Source of the DNA: Combretum micranthum
Taxonomy: Eukaryota; Streptophyta; Magnoliopsida; Myrtales; Combretaceae
Direction of reading: 5' to 3'
NCBI GenBank assembly: GCA_024138025.1
Contig: JAMXBD010001195.1
Coordinates: 310,001-374,000 of the forward strand
Length of the DNA: 64,000 nucleotides
In this document: in pieces, positions 51,914 through 63,483 of the stretch
How the letters are laid out: each line of letters starts with the position of its first letter
Numbering within the stretch: position 1 is the first letter of the stretch
Made by a program: the position numbers and the translations under genes
Notes under the pieces: generated by a model
The model's input: the letters and a program-made list of their open reading frames with translations, nothing else
The model's database searches: none
What the model was told of the DNA's origin: nothing

Positions 51914-54060
51914 GTGGAAGGGAATAAAGATTTTGGTTATGATAGGCAGCCAATTGATGTTGTTGGTATTTGTAGGAACTCTGCATATGAGCAAATACTA
52001 AATACCATTTGCAGTAGACTTAAGATAAATAGATATACACATCGGGCTAGGTTGTATCATTGGATAGCTATTGGAGATAGGACACTACGTTATGATATTA
52101 TTCTAGTAACCGATGATGATGCTACATAGAAGATGTTGGCGTACATAGAAGAGTTAGTGGTTATATATGTCCAGATATTTGAAAAGAAATTGCCACAGGC
52201 ACCTGCGGCCGCCATGGGCATTGATGGAAATGTTAGCAGTCAAGGGTTGGTTGATTCGAACTCCACTCCAGTTTAGATAATAGTTTGCACATAAGTCCAG
52301 ATGAGTAACTTTACAATGAATGCACCTAACTAGAGTTATGGTCATGATACTAATGCGATACAAGACTCATCGGTAAGTGAATCCAGTAATGACTATAATG
52401 ATGATAGAAATGGTTTTGTGGCAGGTTTGTCCCAGCAGGTTACAACTACCTATATACAACTTAGAGGCATGATAGGTACAATTTTTGTAGCTCCTACAGA
52501 TGCTGATGCAATAGGAAGCTCAATGCTAATACCTTTTCCACTACTGATGTAGATAGTGGATATGTTACATTTGATGATGAGTGGGAAATGAGTGCTGGAA
52601 ATTAGAGCTTCTATAATATATTCAAGGTTAAGATGCGATTTGAGACTAAAGATCATTTTATACAGGTAGTTAAAATGTGGCACACATCTAACCATTATAA
52701 CTCAGATCTAAAGTCATGGACAGTTAAGTGCATTGATACCCATAACAGAGATTATATTGAAGTGTTTGGGCATTTGCTCCTTGCATTAAAGCGTTTTGGC
52801 ACTGCAGGTATATTTTGGATGCATAATTAAAAGTATTAATAAAATTTTGTTTGTATTGAACTAATTAATTTTTACTAATGCTGTATAGACCCGTAGTCAC
52901 AATTGATGGTACTTTCTTGTATAGTAAGTATAAGCATAAATTGCTTATCGTAGTAGCACTAGATGGAGCAAATCATATCGTGTCATTGGCATATGCTTTT
53001 GTCGATGAAGTGTTAGAGGACTCATGGAGTTAGTTCCTTAAAAAATTGTTGGAACACGTTATCAAAGGCTACTCCAACATTTGCTTGATATCCGATCGCC
53101 ATGCTAGTATTAAGAGTACAGTTGAATATGAGGATGCTATGTGGCCTAGAGGCTGGTCTTGACCCTAGTGTATTGTGCATATTGCTTCAATTCGAAGGCT
53201 AAGAGTAAAGAACGTAAAGAATTAGTGAAAAAAGCGCCATACCAAACCCAAATGAGAAAGTTTAATGCTTACTTTGCCGTAGTAAATCAAAGTAATACCT
53301 GGACATCATAATATTTTCGCAACTTGCCTCCATGTATGTGGACTTTATCTTATGATAAAGGTGTAAGGTTTAAAACTGGTACGATAAACATGGCTAAAAG
53401 TTACAATTCCGTTCTTAAAGATGCTCAATCGTTGCTCGTGGCAGCATTAGTGAAAAAAACCTTTTATAATTGCAAATTAACCTTCAATAGACAAAGGCGG
53501 GAGGCCAGTGAAGTAATGAATTTGGTTAAGGTACTAATAGATTATGCTGTAAGGAAGTTTTACTCTTTGAAAGGTAGAACAACGTGTCAAGTGCCCATCG
53601 TGTTACATGTTTCGACTATTAAGAATGTGTATTTGAGGTTCTAACTACACCATGACCAACAACGTATGGTTAATAGGGAGATCACATACAAAAAGTCAAG
53701 TTAAGATTAAGTAATATACATGTAATAAGTGACAGACCTATAAAATTCCATGCTTACTGGAATGGCAATAATGGGCACTTTGCATATAGATTGTGTTGCT
53801 CAAGTGGGGCAGTGGTACAGATGAGAGAATCAACTAAGGGTATATGGGTGTTTATTCATACCTACAGCAGATAAGGCAAATTGGACTCATATTAATGTTC
53901 TAACATGGCACCCCTTCCCTCAACTTCTAAAAAAAAGGTTAAGCCTAGGGAGAAATACTTCCAAAATGAGATAGATATTTGAGAGGGCTCACGGGGTTAC
54001 TAATGCGAGTCGTGTAGGCAGACAGGGCACAACATTAGAAGTTATCTAAATAAGCGAGCG
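51914..54060 (+). pseudogene. MULE-2 mudrA-type transposase relic with internal deletion
   Basis: Matches the MULE-1 transposase in order. N-terminal region: RLKINRYTHRARLYHWIAIGD. Start of the MuDR DNA-binding region: MRFETKDHFIQVVKMWH, near 52633. Then an abrupt join at about 52755, where roughly 390 bp present in MULE-1 are missing, taking most of the DNA-binding domain. The transposase domain keeps its first Asp (TIDGTFLY, near 52900) and LISDRHASIKS near 53085. SWIM and zinc-knuckle remnants lie near 53710-54030. One TGG is read as TAG at about 53031. The copy cannot make an intact protein. Confidence 0.82.
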
Positions 54061-54216
54061 ATTAATAGGATAACTATGAACAAGTCGATTCATAGTAGTA
54101 TTATATTGTTCATGTGATTTGTTCTACTACACTGACAGTGCCTATTTGATTTGTTGTTTGCTCCGTTTGCTACTTATGTTTTTGTTGACACTATTTACTA
54201 TCTTCTTTCTTATAGA

Positions 54217-56370
54217 TGGATATGGGACCGCTAGATGACTCTGCATTTACAAGGTAGCCTATTCATCGATCGTGGCTAGCATGGGAGGGATAGGTAAGAT
54301 CTTTTCCTCACCTCTTTACTTAGAACATTTAAAGAATATTTCTCATGGAATTGTTTTTAAATATAGGAGCACATCATATTACATTGTTGTTGGAGAGAGG
54401 CAAAGCTAAGGCGACAAGCTAGCATGCCTTCATATCTAGAAAATCGACTTATTCCATATCTATCATAGGCTGCCTTCATAGGTGCCACACATATACCATT
54501 TGTTTTGTTAGATTGGCACCTGGTTATTGCATTAGTTGAGAGATGGTGCCCTAAGACACATATATTTCATATACCGATAGGGGAGTGGATAGTGATATTA
54601 TAGGATGTTACAGCATTCATCGACCTTCCCACCAATGGGCATGCAATTACTGGCATGACACGGATGGATTGGCCAAAGTTATGCGACCATTTACTAGGAG
54701 TTAGACCCGTGTCCAGCATGGATATTGATGGTGGGTGCTTGAAGATGTCATGGTTAGATATACACTTTAGAGCACTACCTGATGATGCAAATGATATTAC
54801 CATTCGACGACATGTTAGGGCTTATATTCTATTGTTGCTACATGTACCTCCAGCTACTTGAGGACTTTGAGAAAGCATGACAGTATGTATGGGAAGTAGC
54901 TTGCTTCGCATAGCTCTATAGGCAACTATGCATGGCTTCACACATTGATACGAACGACATAGTAGGGCCCTTTGTTTTTTTTGCAGATCTGGGCCTAAGA
55001 GTACTTCCCACACATCGCCCTCGTGCATCGACAGATCACATCAGTTACTGCAGGGCACCCTCTCATTAGTTACTGGGGTGCCACTTTTGATGTCAATCGA
55101 TACCCCACTGACTCGTTGTTTGAGTATAGGGGATGCTTAGACTAACAGGTCCCTAGATAGGTATGGTTTTGTATCCCCCATGTGGTTTTATATGTACAAT
55201 TTCATTATTTTTACTTGTATATTGCTTACTTTTTTTCTTAAACAAGTTGTTCGGGACCCATACTCTACTATAATGGATTCCCTGCCTGAATACTACCGGT
55301 TTGACAAAGATATATGGCATGCACAGGTTCCCTTGGTATGCTTTTATGTTGTCGACTATCCAAACACGGTGCTCAAATAGTTTTATGGTTTTATAGGGAT
55401 CCTAGACCCCCTATCTGATATGAGAGCATTATATGAGGTCAACTTACGGAGGTGTTTGGAGTGGAACTGAGCAGCAGAGTACGCTAAGTGGGTCACAGAG
55501 TGGGATTATAGGTGCAATCGCATTGTGGAGATCCTGGATATCCCCAGTAATACATCTGCGGATTATTTTGATTGGTATCATGCGATCATCAGTATTGTAT
55601 CATCGTACAGGGCCATTATACGATATATGGTAAGTTAATGATTACATAAGGTAAATGGATGCATGTTGTGTTCGTTATTTCCTGATTACATGTTCACTGT
55701 TAATTGCAGGCAGATTTCATTTACCAAGTTCCCAACATGCCACCTTAGGACACTGCTACCACTGCATAAGATGTCATTCGTGTAGTAGATGAGTTCTTAG
55801 GACTTAATACCAACGATCCGGTACTAGCACTAGTACAGCATCAGCCTAGCCCCTACCCTTGATATCATTGATGGTGAAGATGACCCATAGCTTAGCTAAT
55901 ATAGAGATGCGTACTACATAGAGAGAGGCATGGGTAGGGTAGGGGCGAGAGCGAGGGCGAGGGCGATACAAAGCTATAGATATTAGAGATGAGCCTTCGG
56001 CCCCACATGTATATCATGACGAGCTCGACCCTTCACATGTTCAACATGATTTGTTTGGTCCATCATCATCATCATATGCTCATCTATCAGACACCCTGCT
56101 GCGAGACATCTCATATGCAGAGGTTTATACCCCCTGAGCTACATATAAGAGGTGACTGACACCACCATATGATATAGAGGAGGGACTCATCCAGGTGGAT
56201 CCAGACCTTATCCCATTTCAGCAAAACAATATTAGTGGTGGAAATAGGGATGCCACACTCACACAAGTTGATCTATCTATAGAGCATCCCTAAGAGACTC
56301 TGCATTAGGCTACACCATTCCGTCGTACTTTTGCTAGGCGGAGATGAGGGAGGCGGACCACATAGGAGTC
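54217..56370 (+). pseudogene. MULE-2 plant-mobile-domain gene relic
   Basis: Starts with MDMGPLDDS. The hallmark segment near 54536-54660 reads VERWCPKTHIFHIPIGEWIVIL, a stop in place of Gln, then DVTAFIDLPTNGHAITG and MDWPKLCDHLLGVRP. MSWLDIHFRALPDDAND follows. Exons after probable introns carry MDSLPEYYRFDKDIWHAQVPLVCF near 55273 and DFIYQVPNMP near 55712. Many TAG and TGA stops break the frame. The overall layout mirrors MULE-1, so both descend from one element with two genes. Confidence 0.78.
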
Positions 56371-56955
56371 GATTAGATTTTATTTATTCTTATGTTTTAT
56401 GACGATGGTATATAATATTGTAGATACATTTGATGTAATGAATTAAATAATATTGCAACAATTTCATATTATGTTTTATAAGTTATTTATTATGTTGGCA
56501 ATGTCAGAATACTATTACAACTGGATGGATTGGGTTTGGGAATACTATTGTACTTGGATTATGTAGTCTAGAAGTTGTTTCTCTGTGGTGAATGAGTAAT
56601 GATTTATACAGCTGATTGTATACAATTTTGACAGGTTACAATTGTTTAGATTGATTGATGTAACAAGAAGTGAGATATGAAATACTGAGGGAAGGGAGGG
56701 GGATGATTGTGTCAACCTTCTATGTGACCTCCTTTTTTGAAGAGATGATGTTGGTATCTTACACTGACCTCATCTCTTAAAGATATGGAGTTATAATGTT
56801 ATACTAACCTTGTCTTTTAAAGAGAAAAGGTAGCTTTGTAATTTTACGACTTTGTCTCTTGAAGAAACGAGATTATGTTGCTTAAAACTGGGATTATTTC
56901 ATCCTAATGGTATTTTTGTAATTTTTTAAAATATAAATATTATTTTCCTTTTCCC

Positions 56956-57974
56956 AGAAAAGATGTATACAATTTATTAGGGAGGAAAAAAATTGAGTCC
57001 TCTCGATAAAAACTAGGATGTCATAATTTGCCATATTAAAAAAATGGCAATAAACTAAAATATAAGTTAAAGAAAATTTGTACATTACAAAAATAACACA
57101 TATCAATGGTATCTTGTAAAATTGTTAATTTTCTTCTATAGCAATTGATGGGTAAGTGTCTTATCTTAAAAAGTTAAAAAAAAAAATGGAATGTTAAACC
57201 AAATGAGTAATGCTTGGTATTATGGAGTGAGGAGTGTTAATTATTTGACAAACTTAATAACGCAGAAGTGGATGGAAGTGTAATGTTTTGCTCTAGTGAT
57301 AAAACAAAATATATCAACTAAAATATAGAATTTAAACCTCTCCCCACCAAAATAAAATAAAAAATCATGCACATATATTTCTTTCTCCAAAGTAATCGTG
57401 TTTTATGATCATAAGGCATTCATTTTCACTATGTGATGTAACTATTCACACGAATTTAGCTGGCTTGTAGCATTTATATCCATCAAGCATTACAACATCC
57501 TATGTGCTTACTGACTAGTCACAACTAAAATAAAGAAATGGATACAAAACAATTGTTTGTTTTAATATTAGTAGAACTACTTGTTACTTGTCATTATGCC
57601 TTTTTTGTATCTCTCACTTGATCATTTAAGTGAAAGTCTGCACATCAACTTTAATAAACATATCCAACCAAAGCTATAGACTATGAGGTAATTTCTTTAT
57701 GGATTAAAATAATAGAATTGGAAATGGATTGAATATGTTTTTTTTTTATAAAATAAGGTTTATTACGAAGTATGGAAGATAAATAGCTACCGTAAAGGGG
57801 TGTCATTGTAGAGAAATCATAGAAATCTCTAAATCATATAATTAAGCATCAACTAGGCTAATATCATCACAAAAATCCTGTATAGGAGACATGATTGTTG
57901 ACTCTTACATTTATTATTAAACATATTAATTAGACCATGAAATAAGGTTGATTGAATAAGTTGGAAAATTAAAT
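56956..57974. other. AT-rich intergenic DNA right of MULE-2
   Basis: No protein-like frame or recognisable repeat; several A/T runs. Confidence 0.45.
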
Positions 57975-57982
57975 AAAACATG

Positions 57983-58161
57983 GGGAAATTCTATGGTCCC
58001 GTCATTAATTTTGACGGGACTAGTCTCATCATTATCTAATAGCTTACACCATACCCACCATGATTGAATCACTAAAATAGCTAATATTCTAATTATTATA
58101 TTTATTTTAATGATTAGATGATTGACTAGATAGTTTCATTGATGAGATCGTAAAAGCTCCC
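57983..58161. mobile_element. hAT-type MITE, 179 bp
   Basis: The left end GGGAAATTCTATGGTCCCGTCA and the reverse complement of the right end GGGAGCTTTTACGATCTCATCA are imperfect terminal inverted repeats; similarity continues inward through CTAGTC and ATCTAAT. An exact 8-bp direct repeat, AAAACATG, flanks it (57975-57982, 58162-58169), the length made by hAT elements. No coding capacity. The left end also holds a short hairpin, TCCCGTCA/TGACGGGA. Confidence 0.8.
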
Positions 58162-58397
58162 AAAACATGATAAAGAATGAGTCATCTCATTTTGAATTCA
58201 AATGGCAATAATTTTAAGGAGCTCATGACCATTTGTGTTTATAATGTTTAGAACGAAATATGTCAATTTGTAGTAATAAAAGTTTAATATATGCACATAC
58301 ACATAGGCTTCACAAATGACAATATACTATATATAAAGCATTATTACTGTTACGATAGTAATATGCTTTTGTAAGCAACATTACGAGTATTATACCA

Positions 58398-61300
58398 CTA
58401 TGCGCCTATTATATTACCCTTCTTGATTAATACCTTTGTTGAAGTCATTGATACGCCTCGTGATAGAGCTACATAAAGTTGTCCATGGCTGAACACATGG
58501 TCTGAAAAATATATTCTCACATTTTGAATTGACTTACCTTGTGCTTTGTTAATTTTCAAAGCAAAACTTAAGTAGACAAGAAATTGTTTTCTTATAAGCT
58601 TAAAGGGTAGTCGTAAGTTGTTAGAGGTTTTTGAAGAGATCGTTGGAATAAGAACTCTTGACCCTTTAGATTGACCTTTCAAAACCTCGGCATACATGAG
58701 ATACCTTTAGAAGTCAACATAAACCAATCTAATGCCATTGTAAAGACTTGTTGTCATGATAGACACTCCTTTTATAAGTGTTAATATGTAGGGAGGCATT
58801 CCTTTAGGTAGTATAGTTGATGCAATCCCAAAAGTAGTTGTAAAAAAAGCAATGTGACCAGCCCTTCGAACGAGAGCTAAAATTGTATGGTACAAATATT
58901 TTTTCCCAATTCTACCCAAACCATCTATAATGAAAATTGCATATTCATCTTACTTCATTAAATCAAACACATGTCTATGTTCTATATTCAAGTGAGATGA
59001 TACATTTATATCAGCATCAACAATATGAATCGATAACTCATCTTGAATAATCCTTAGATATCTTCATAGTCTGGTAAGTTGTTATTCAAATTAGGTAAGT
59101 CATAGTCATTCTAATTCCATGTTAAGCCAGCAAAAATTCAAGGTCTTTTAATAAGTGATTGTTGAAGATGTACAATAGTCCTCCATCATGCTTGTATGAA
59201 ATTCATCCCACAAGTATCTGATTTTATTAGGTTGACAATATACTAGAATAGTTGCAAATAGCCTCCTTAATGTCGACAACATTTGAAAAGACACTACTTC
59301 AATTAAGCAATGTAGTATGTGGTCGTCATTGTCAAAAAGACCTCTACTTGTAGCAACCATTTGAAATAAATTATGTTTGACCCCATCATATGTTAATAGA
59401 TAATTGAAAAAAATTGGACCATAAACATGATTGAGCAAGAATCATAATATAAAATCTTTTCGAATCTATTAGAGGAACGATATAAATTCTTCCAATAACC
59501 TTCCTTTCTCTACTTCTTCATAGCCATGTTGAATTTACCCTCTTGTAGTGTTGGGAAATTTTTTGTATAAATATTGTCTTGCTTCGAAATCTCCACTATT
59601 TGTATGGACACATTTTATAAGCATTGTTCATGGATATAGGTTGTTAGCCCAAACAAAACTTATAGATTGGTCTTGTTGAAAGCGTACTATGTGCATGTTC
59701 GGGAGAGGTACTTACAATTTGATCATTGAAGGATATATTCAAGTCATTATGAACTACATCAATCTCCATACTTCATCAGGAGCACACACTCAACGCACAT
59801 TAATAAATGGTTTGATCTCATCATTACTAGTTCCGATGCGAACCTCCATGAAGACCTTATCAGGTCCTTCACGGATGTACTTATATAGGTACTGAACATT
59901 CTTTACACTTGCAAAAACCTCCACATTAATGTGGCAATCATACTTAAGAAGCAAATAAGGATTATGTGGGATGGCCTATAGCTAAGTAATGTGAAGGTAC
60001 CGATATTTCTACGTTGATAAATTGGGTAAGAATCATTCGCTTGAGAAGTAGCTTTTGCAAATGGTTTAGGGAAAAGATGTTGACAATGCCCTTACTTCAT
60101 AGATGATGCTAATGTATTGTATGCTTCACATGGTCCATGAATCATGTGTTTAAAAACAACTTAATTCAATCAAGGTTATTCTTGTTGGTAAGGGATTTTG
60201 ACCTTAACAATAGTATCATAATTGTTTGGTGAGTTTAGTTTATTACCAGGGTATAAGGGTATGAGCATATGAGCATGTGGGAGACCAAGTTTTTGATACT
60301 TTATTACAAAAGAATGATCAATGACTTTTCCTAACACATTTTTTTCAATAATGTCCCTCTTAAATTGCTTTAAATGTAATTGGAAGGCACATGAAAGCAA
60401 ATCTAGTTGATCTTAGGGTATTTGTCCTAAAAGTAGTTGCTGTTCAATTTCCAAGCCATATTCGACTACATGTTATAGTAATAAACAAATCAGGTTGTCT
60501 GTATTCTTACACCAAAGTCATTACATCTTGGTACCTTTGATGCATATATCTAGGACTTTCAACAAATGATGATGGCAAAATGACCTTATGATTGATATTT
60601 CCTATAGAATGTACACCTTTAGAATTTATAGCTATAAATTACATCATTAACAATCAGCGAGGATATGGTTAATGATAAGGACTTGCTTCATTTTCACCAG
60701 TAGCAATTGAATCTTGCAATTCCTAGTAAAATTTAGCTCGATTGGTTTATTGGTTTTGTCACAACCATCTAAACCTTTGAGTTTCAATCTTGATAAAATT
60801 GTCAACTAAATATTGTTGGAAAGGTTTACCCCTTTTAGAGTAAGTGATTGTTCATTGTCATGAATTTATAAATGGAACACACATTACATCCATATCGTGC
60901 AAATTATTAAATATAACAATCATTATGATGAACTACAAGATTGTTACTTGTATTTTATATGCATAAAAAGCATGACATATGACGTTGGTGCCATTCATAG
61001 ATCTCGTAACCGAATGTATCATTTATAGTCATGAGTCAGCCAAAATGGGACTGTATGATGGCTTCTTGATCATTCAAGTCGCTTATTTCTTCACCTCCAA
61101 CTATTATAATTGCAACTTGAGATGCGATTGGAAGAGAATATTGATGTTGGCTACTTTGTTGTTCATAGATGATAAGTTGACAATCTTGGACATTGTTAAG
61201 TAGTACTAGTTGACGAAGTTGATGGATAAAAGGATTGTGGGATTTGAAAATTGAAGTAATCCTTGATACGATTTTCATACTTAATAATGGATATTTTGTA

Positions 61301-61640
61301 AAGTGATTTTCAATTTCATGGTCTGTGTCATTTATATAAGTTTACAAAAACCTTAGCCTTTCTTGGCAACTTGATGACAAGCTACCAATGTTATATTATA
61401 TTGCACCTTGTGCTCGCAATGTGTAAATTTCATGGTTTCCAACCAACACATATCTTCCAAGTGCAAGATAACCCCAAGGGGTTGCGGGTTTTTCTACCAA
61501 TTGGGGCCCTCCCTTTTTATCTTCTACATGAACACCTATTGAGGTGAAAGAAAAAGTGTGATTGCATGAACAAATACATTGTTTGAAATGTCTCCCAATA
61601 ATGGTTTGTGCATTGAAAAGTTCAAACAGATTCACGGGTT
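58398..61640 (-). pseudogene. Helitron Rep/helicase relic
   Basis: Helitrons move by rolling-circle replication using a protein with an HUH endonuclease and a Pif1-type helicase. Reading right to left on the - strand: an N-terminal part with FSFTSIGVHV (about 61560-61520); a Helitron-like N region with SQVAIIIVGG (near 61110); the Rep HUH motif in YQKLGLPHAHMLI (about 60300-60260); SFQMLSTLRRLFATILVYC (about 59305-59240); a Walker-A remnant GRIGKKYLYHT and GIASTILPKGMPP (58918-58800); and the helicase C-terminal block INKAQGKSIQNV, FSHGQLYVALSRG (58560-58440). Stops and frameshifts separate the blocks. No TC start or hairpin-CTRR end was assigned. Confidence 0.82.
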
Positions 61641-61968
61641 GTGAAGGTATAGGTAGAAGAATTCATCCTTTTGAGCAACATACTTTGGGATGTCTCATGT
61701 TAAAATAGCTCAGCAGCATAACCCCAAGGGGTTGCGGGTTATTCTACCAATTGGGGCCCTCCCTTTTTATCTTCTACATGAACACCTATTGAGGTGAAAG
61801 AAAAAGTGTGATTGTATGAACAAATACATTGTTTGAAATGTCTCCCAATAATGGTTTGTGCATTGAAAAGTTCAAACAGATTCACGGGTTGTGAAGGCAT
61901 AGGTAGAAGAATTCATCCTTTTGAGCAACATACTTTGGGATGTCTCATGTTAAAATAGCTAAGTAGCA
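61469..61968. repeat. 250-bp tandem duplication, two nearly identical copies
   Basis: The segment starting ACCCCAAGGGGTTGCGGGTT at 61471 recurs at 61721. The two copies differ at only a handful of positions (for example T to A at 61491/61741, C to T at 61555/61805, T to C at 61651/61901). The duplicated unit includes N-terminal Helitron coding sequence (SFTSIGVHV region). Its low divergence contrasts with the decayed frames around it, so the duplication is younger than the decay. Confidence 0.93.
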
Positions 61969-61969
61969 T

Positions 61970-63480
61970 AAAATCGGCATGTGATGGTAATAGGAAGCAT
62001 GATGGTTGATATCTGCTACTTTCATGGAAGTCCCTAGCTACTTTAATAGGTCCGAGTCAAATTATTGGGTAAAGTATCGATAATAATGATTTGTAAGTTT
62101 AACGAAGCCAATTTGTTGAAGTAAGTATTTCAAGCAATGTATAAAAGGACCACACATCAACAACTGCTATAGACTTGATTGGATGGTTTGGTTCCATAAG
62201 AGGATAATGCTCCACAAATTTATTTTATTTTCCATTAGAATGGAGAAGTTTAGGTTACATGCAGTCAAAGGAAAATGATGCATGAGTACGTAAGTATACT
62301 GTAGCCATTTTGAGAAGTCAATGTAGTTTTTGCACAAATGATGTTACATACCTTTTGCTGTAAATGAATATGCTAGTTGGTTACTTTATGTACGATGAGA
62401 ATAAGCTACATATATATATATATATATATATCTTAAATGAAAAAAATATAACCTTAGGACAATAGAATTGAAGGGGAAAAAATTATACGATGTACGTATG
62501 TTTATTCCTACTTTTAGCATGGTGGGAAGTTAGTCTGCGTGAGTAAGTAAATTGGCAAATGTCAATCAAATGGAGGCATGTAGAAGGTTAGGTATGAAAA
62601 TGTTTGTTTATATTAGAGGAAAAGAATATTTTTTTGGAAATACTATGAAAATTGTACTTGCAGTATGGAAAGACCCGTTTAATTGGTCTATATGTGCATC
62701 TTGGAGATAATCTACATATATGGAAAACAAATCACCGATGATGTAAGGAATTAATTTTTATATCTATTTTTTATGTATATGAATAATGGTATGAGGATAA
62801 AAGCCGTGTGTGAAAGTACCTACTCTATGTGAATAGGCTAAGCAATGAATTTTTGTTAAATGTGGGAATCCATGAGATGTTAGTTATTGTAGAGTATATT
62901 TGATGTTAAATGTGTTATTTGTACTTGTAATTTGATTGTCATCTTACAATGTGCCTGTCCTTGTTGTGGAGACATTGCATTCTTCTAAATTCGATTGTGA
63001 CTTCTACAATGAGATCTCATTGAATTGAGTCCATTTTGTATTTGAAATGATTTTTGGGAAGCATTTCATAAGATTTAAAATATTTGTTATACATGAACTA
63101 TGATCCTGTAATGTGGCAATAAGAGAAAAGGAAAGGAAGAAATTAAAAAAAAAAATAATAATATATATATATATATAGTGAGGTAAAATTGTAAATTCAT
63201 TTTAAAATGTTTTACAAAATCTGTATAAAATTGACAACATATTATAAAGAAAGAAATTATGATCTATTATTTATCAAATATGAGGTTATAGAATGAAATT
63301 TGACCAAATAAAAAAAATAATTGCACATGATTTTTTTTTCTAAGTAGCCATATGACCATATATTTAATGAAACATATTAATAATTGGGAAACTTTATATA
63401 TAAGAGAAGAAAGATCTATATATATAAAATATTAAAAACCAAATAAGGATTGTTAATATTATTAACTTTTCCATCCACAG
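61970..63480. other. AT-rich intergenic DNA
   Basis: No protein-like frame. It includes a (TA)n tract at 62410-62431 and another at 63162-63177, plus A/T runs. Some may be 5' non-coding Helitron DNA or the 5' leader of the LINE that follows. Confidence 0.45.
62410..62431. repeat. (TA)n microsatellite
   Basis: Eleven uninterrupted TA units. Confidence 0.95.
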
Positions 63481-63483
63481 TCA

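Larger units (their letters stand above)
38195..56955 (+). mobile_element. MULE-2: outer Mutator-like element, split by nested insertions
   Basis: The left end (GGGAAAAAGGAAAATAATAT) is mirrored by the reverse complement of the right end (GGGAAAAGGAAAATAATATT), and the inverted match continues for some 45 bases. The flanks are GGAAAAGAT (38186-38194) and AGAAAAGAT (56956-56964), a 9-bp duplication with one mismatch, the length typical of Mutator-like elements. The first 770 bp (38195-38965) match the 5' non-coding part of MULE-1 (42480-43100). MULE-1 continues past this point as ...GGCAACATTTTGGAGG, and the equivalent in MULE-2 resumes only at 51897 (...AGCAACAATGTGGAAG). Everything in between is later insertion. 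Coding relics occupy 51914-56370. Confidence 0.75.

Noticed and set aside
57996..58022. Hairpin TCCCGTCA...TGACGGGA followed by CTAGT, resembling a Helitron 3' end
   Set aside because: It lies inside an element with inverted ends and an exact 8-bp duplication. The hairpin has no spacer before CTAG, and the Helitron gene nearby is on the opposite strand.
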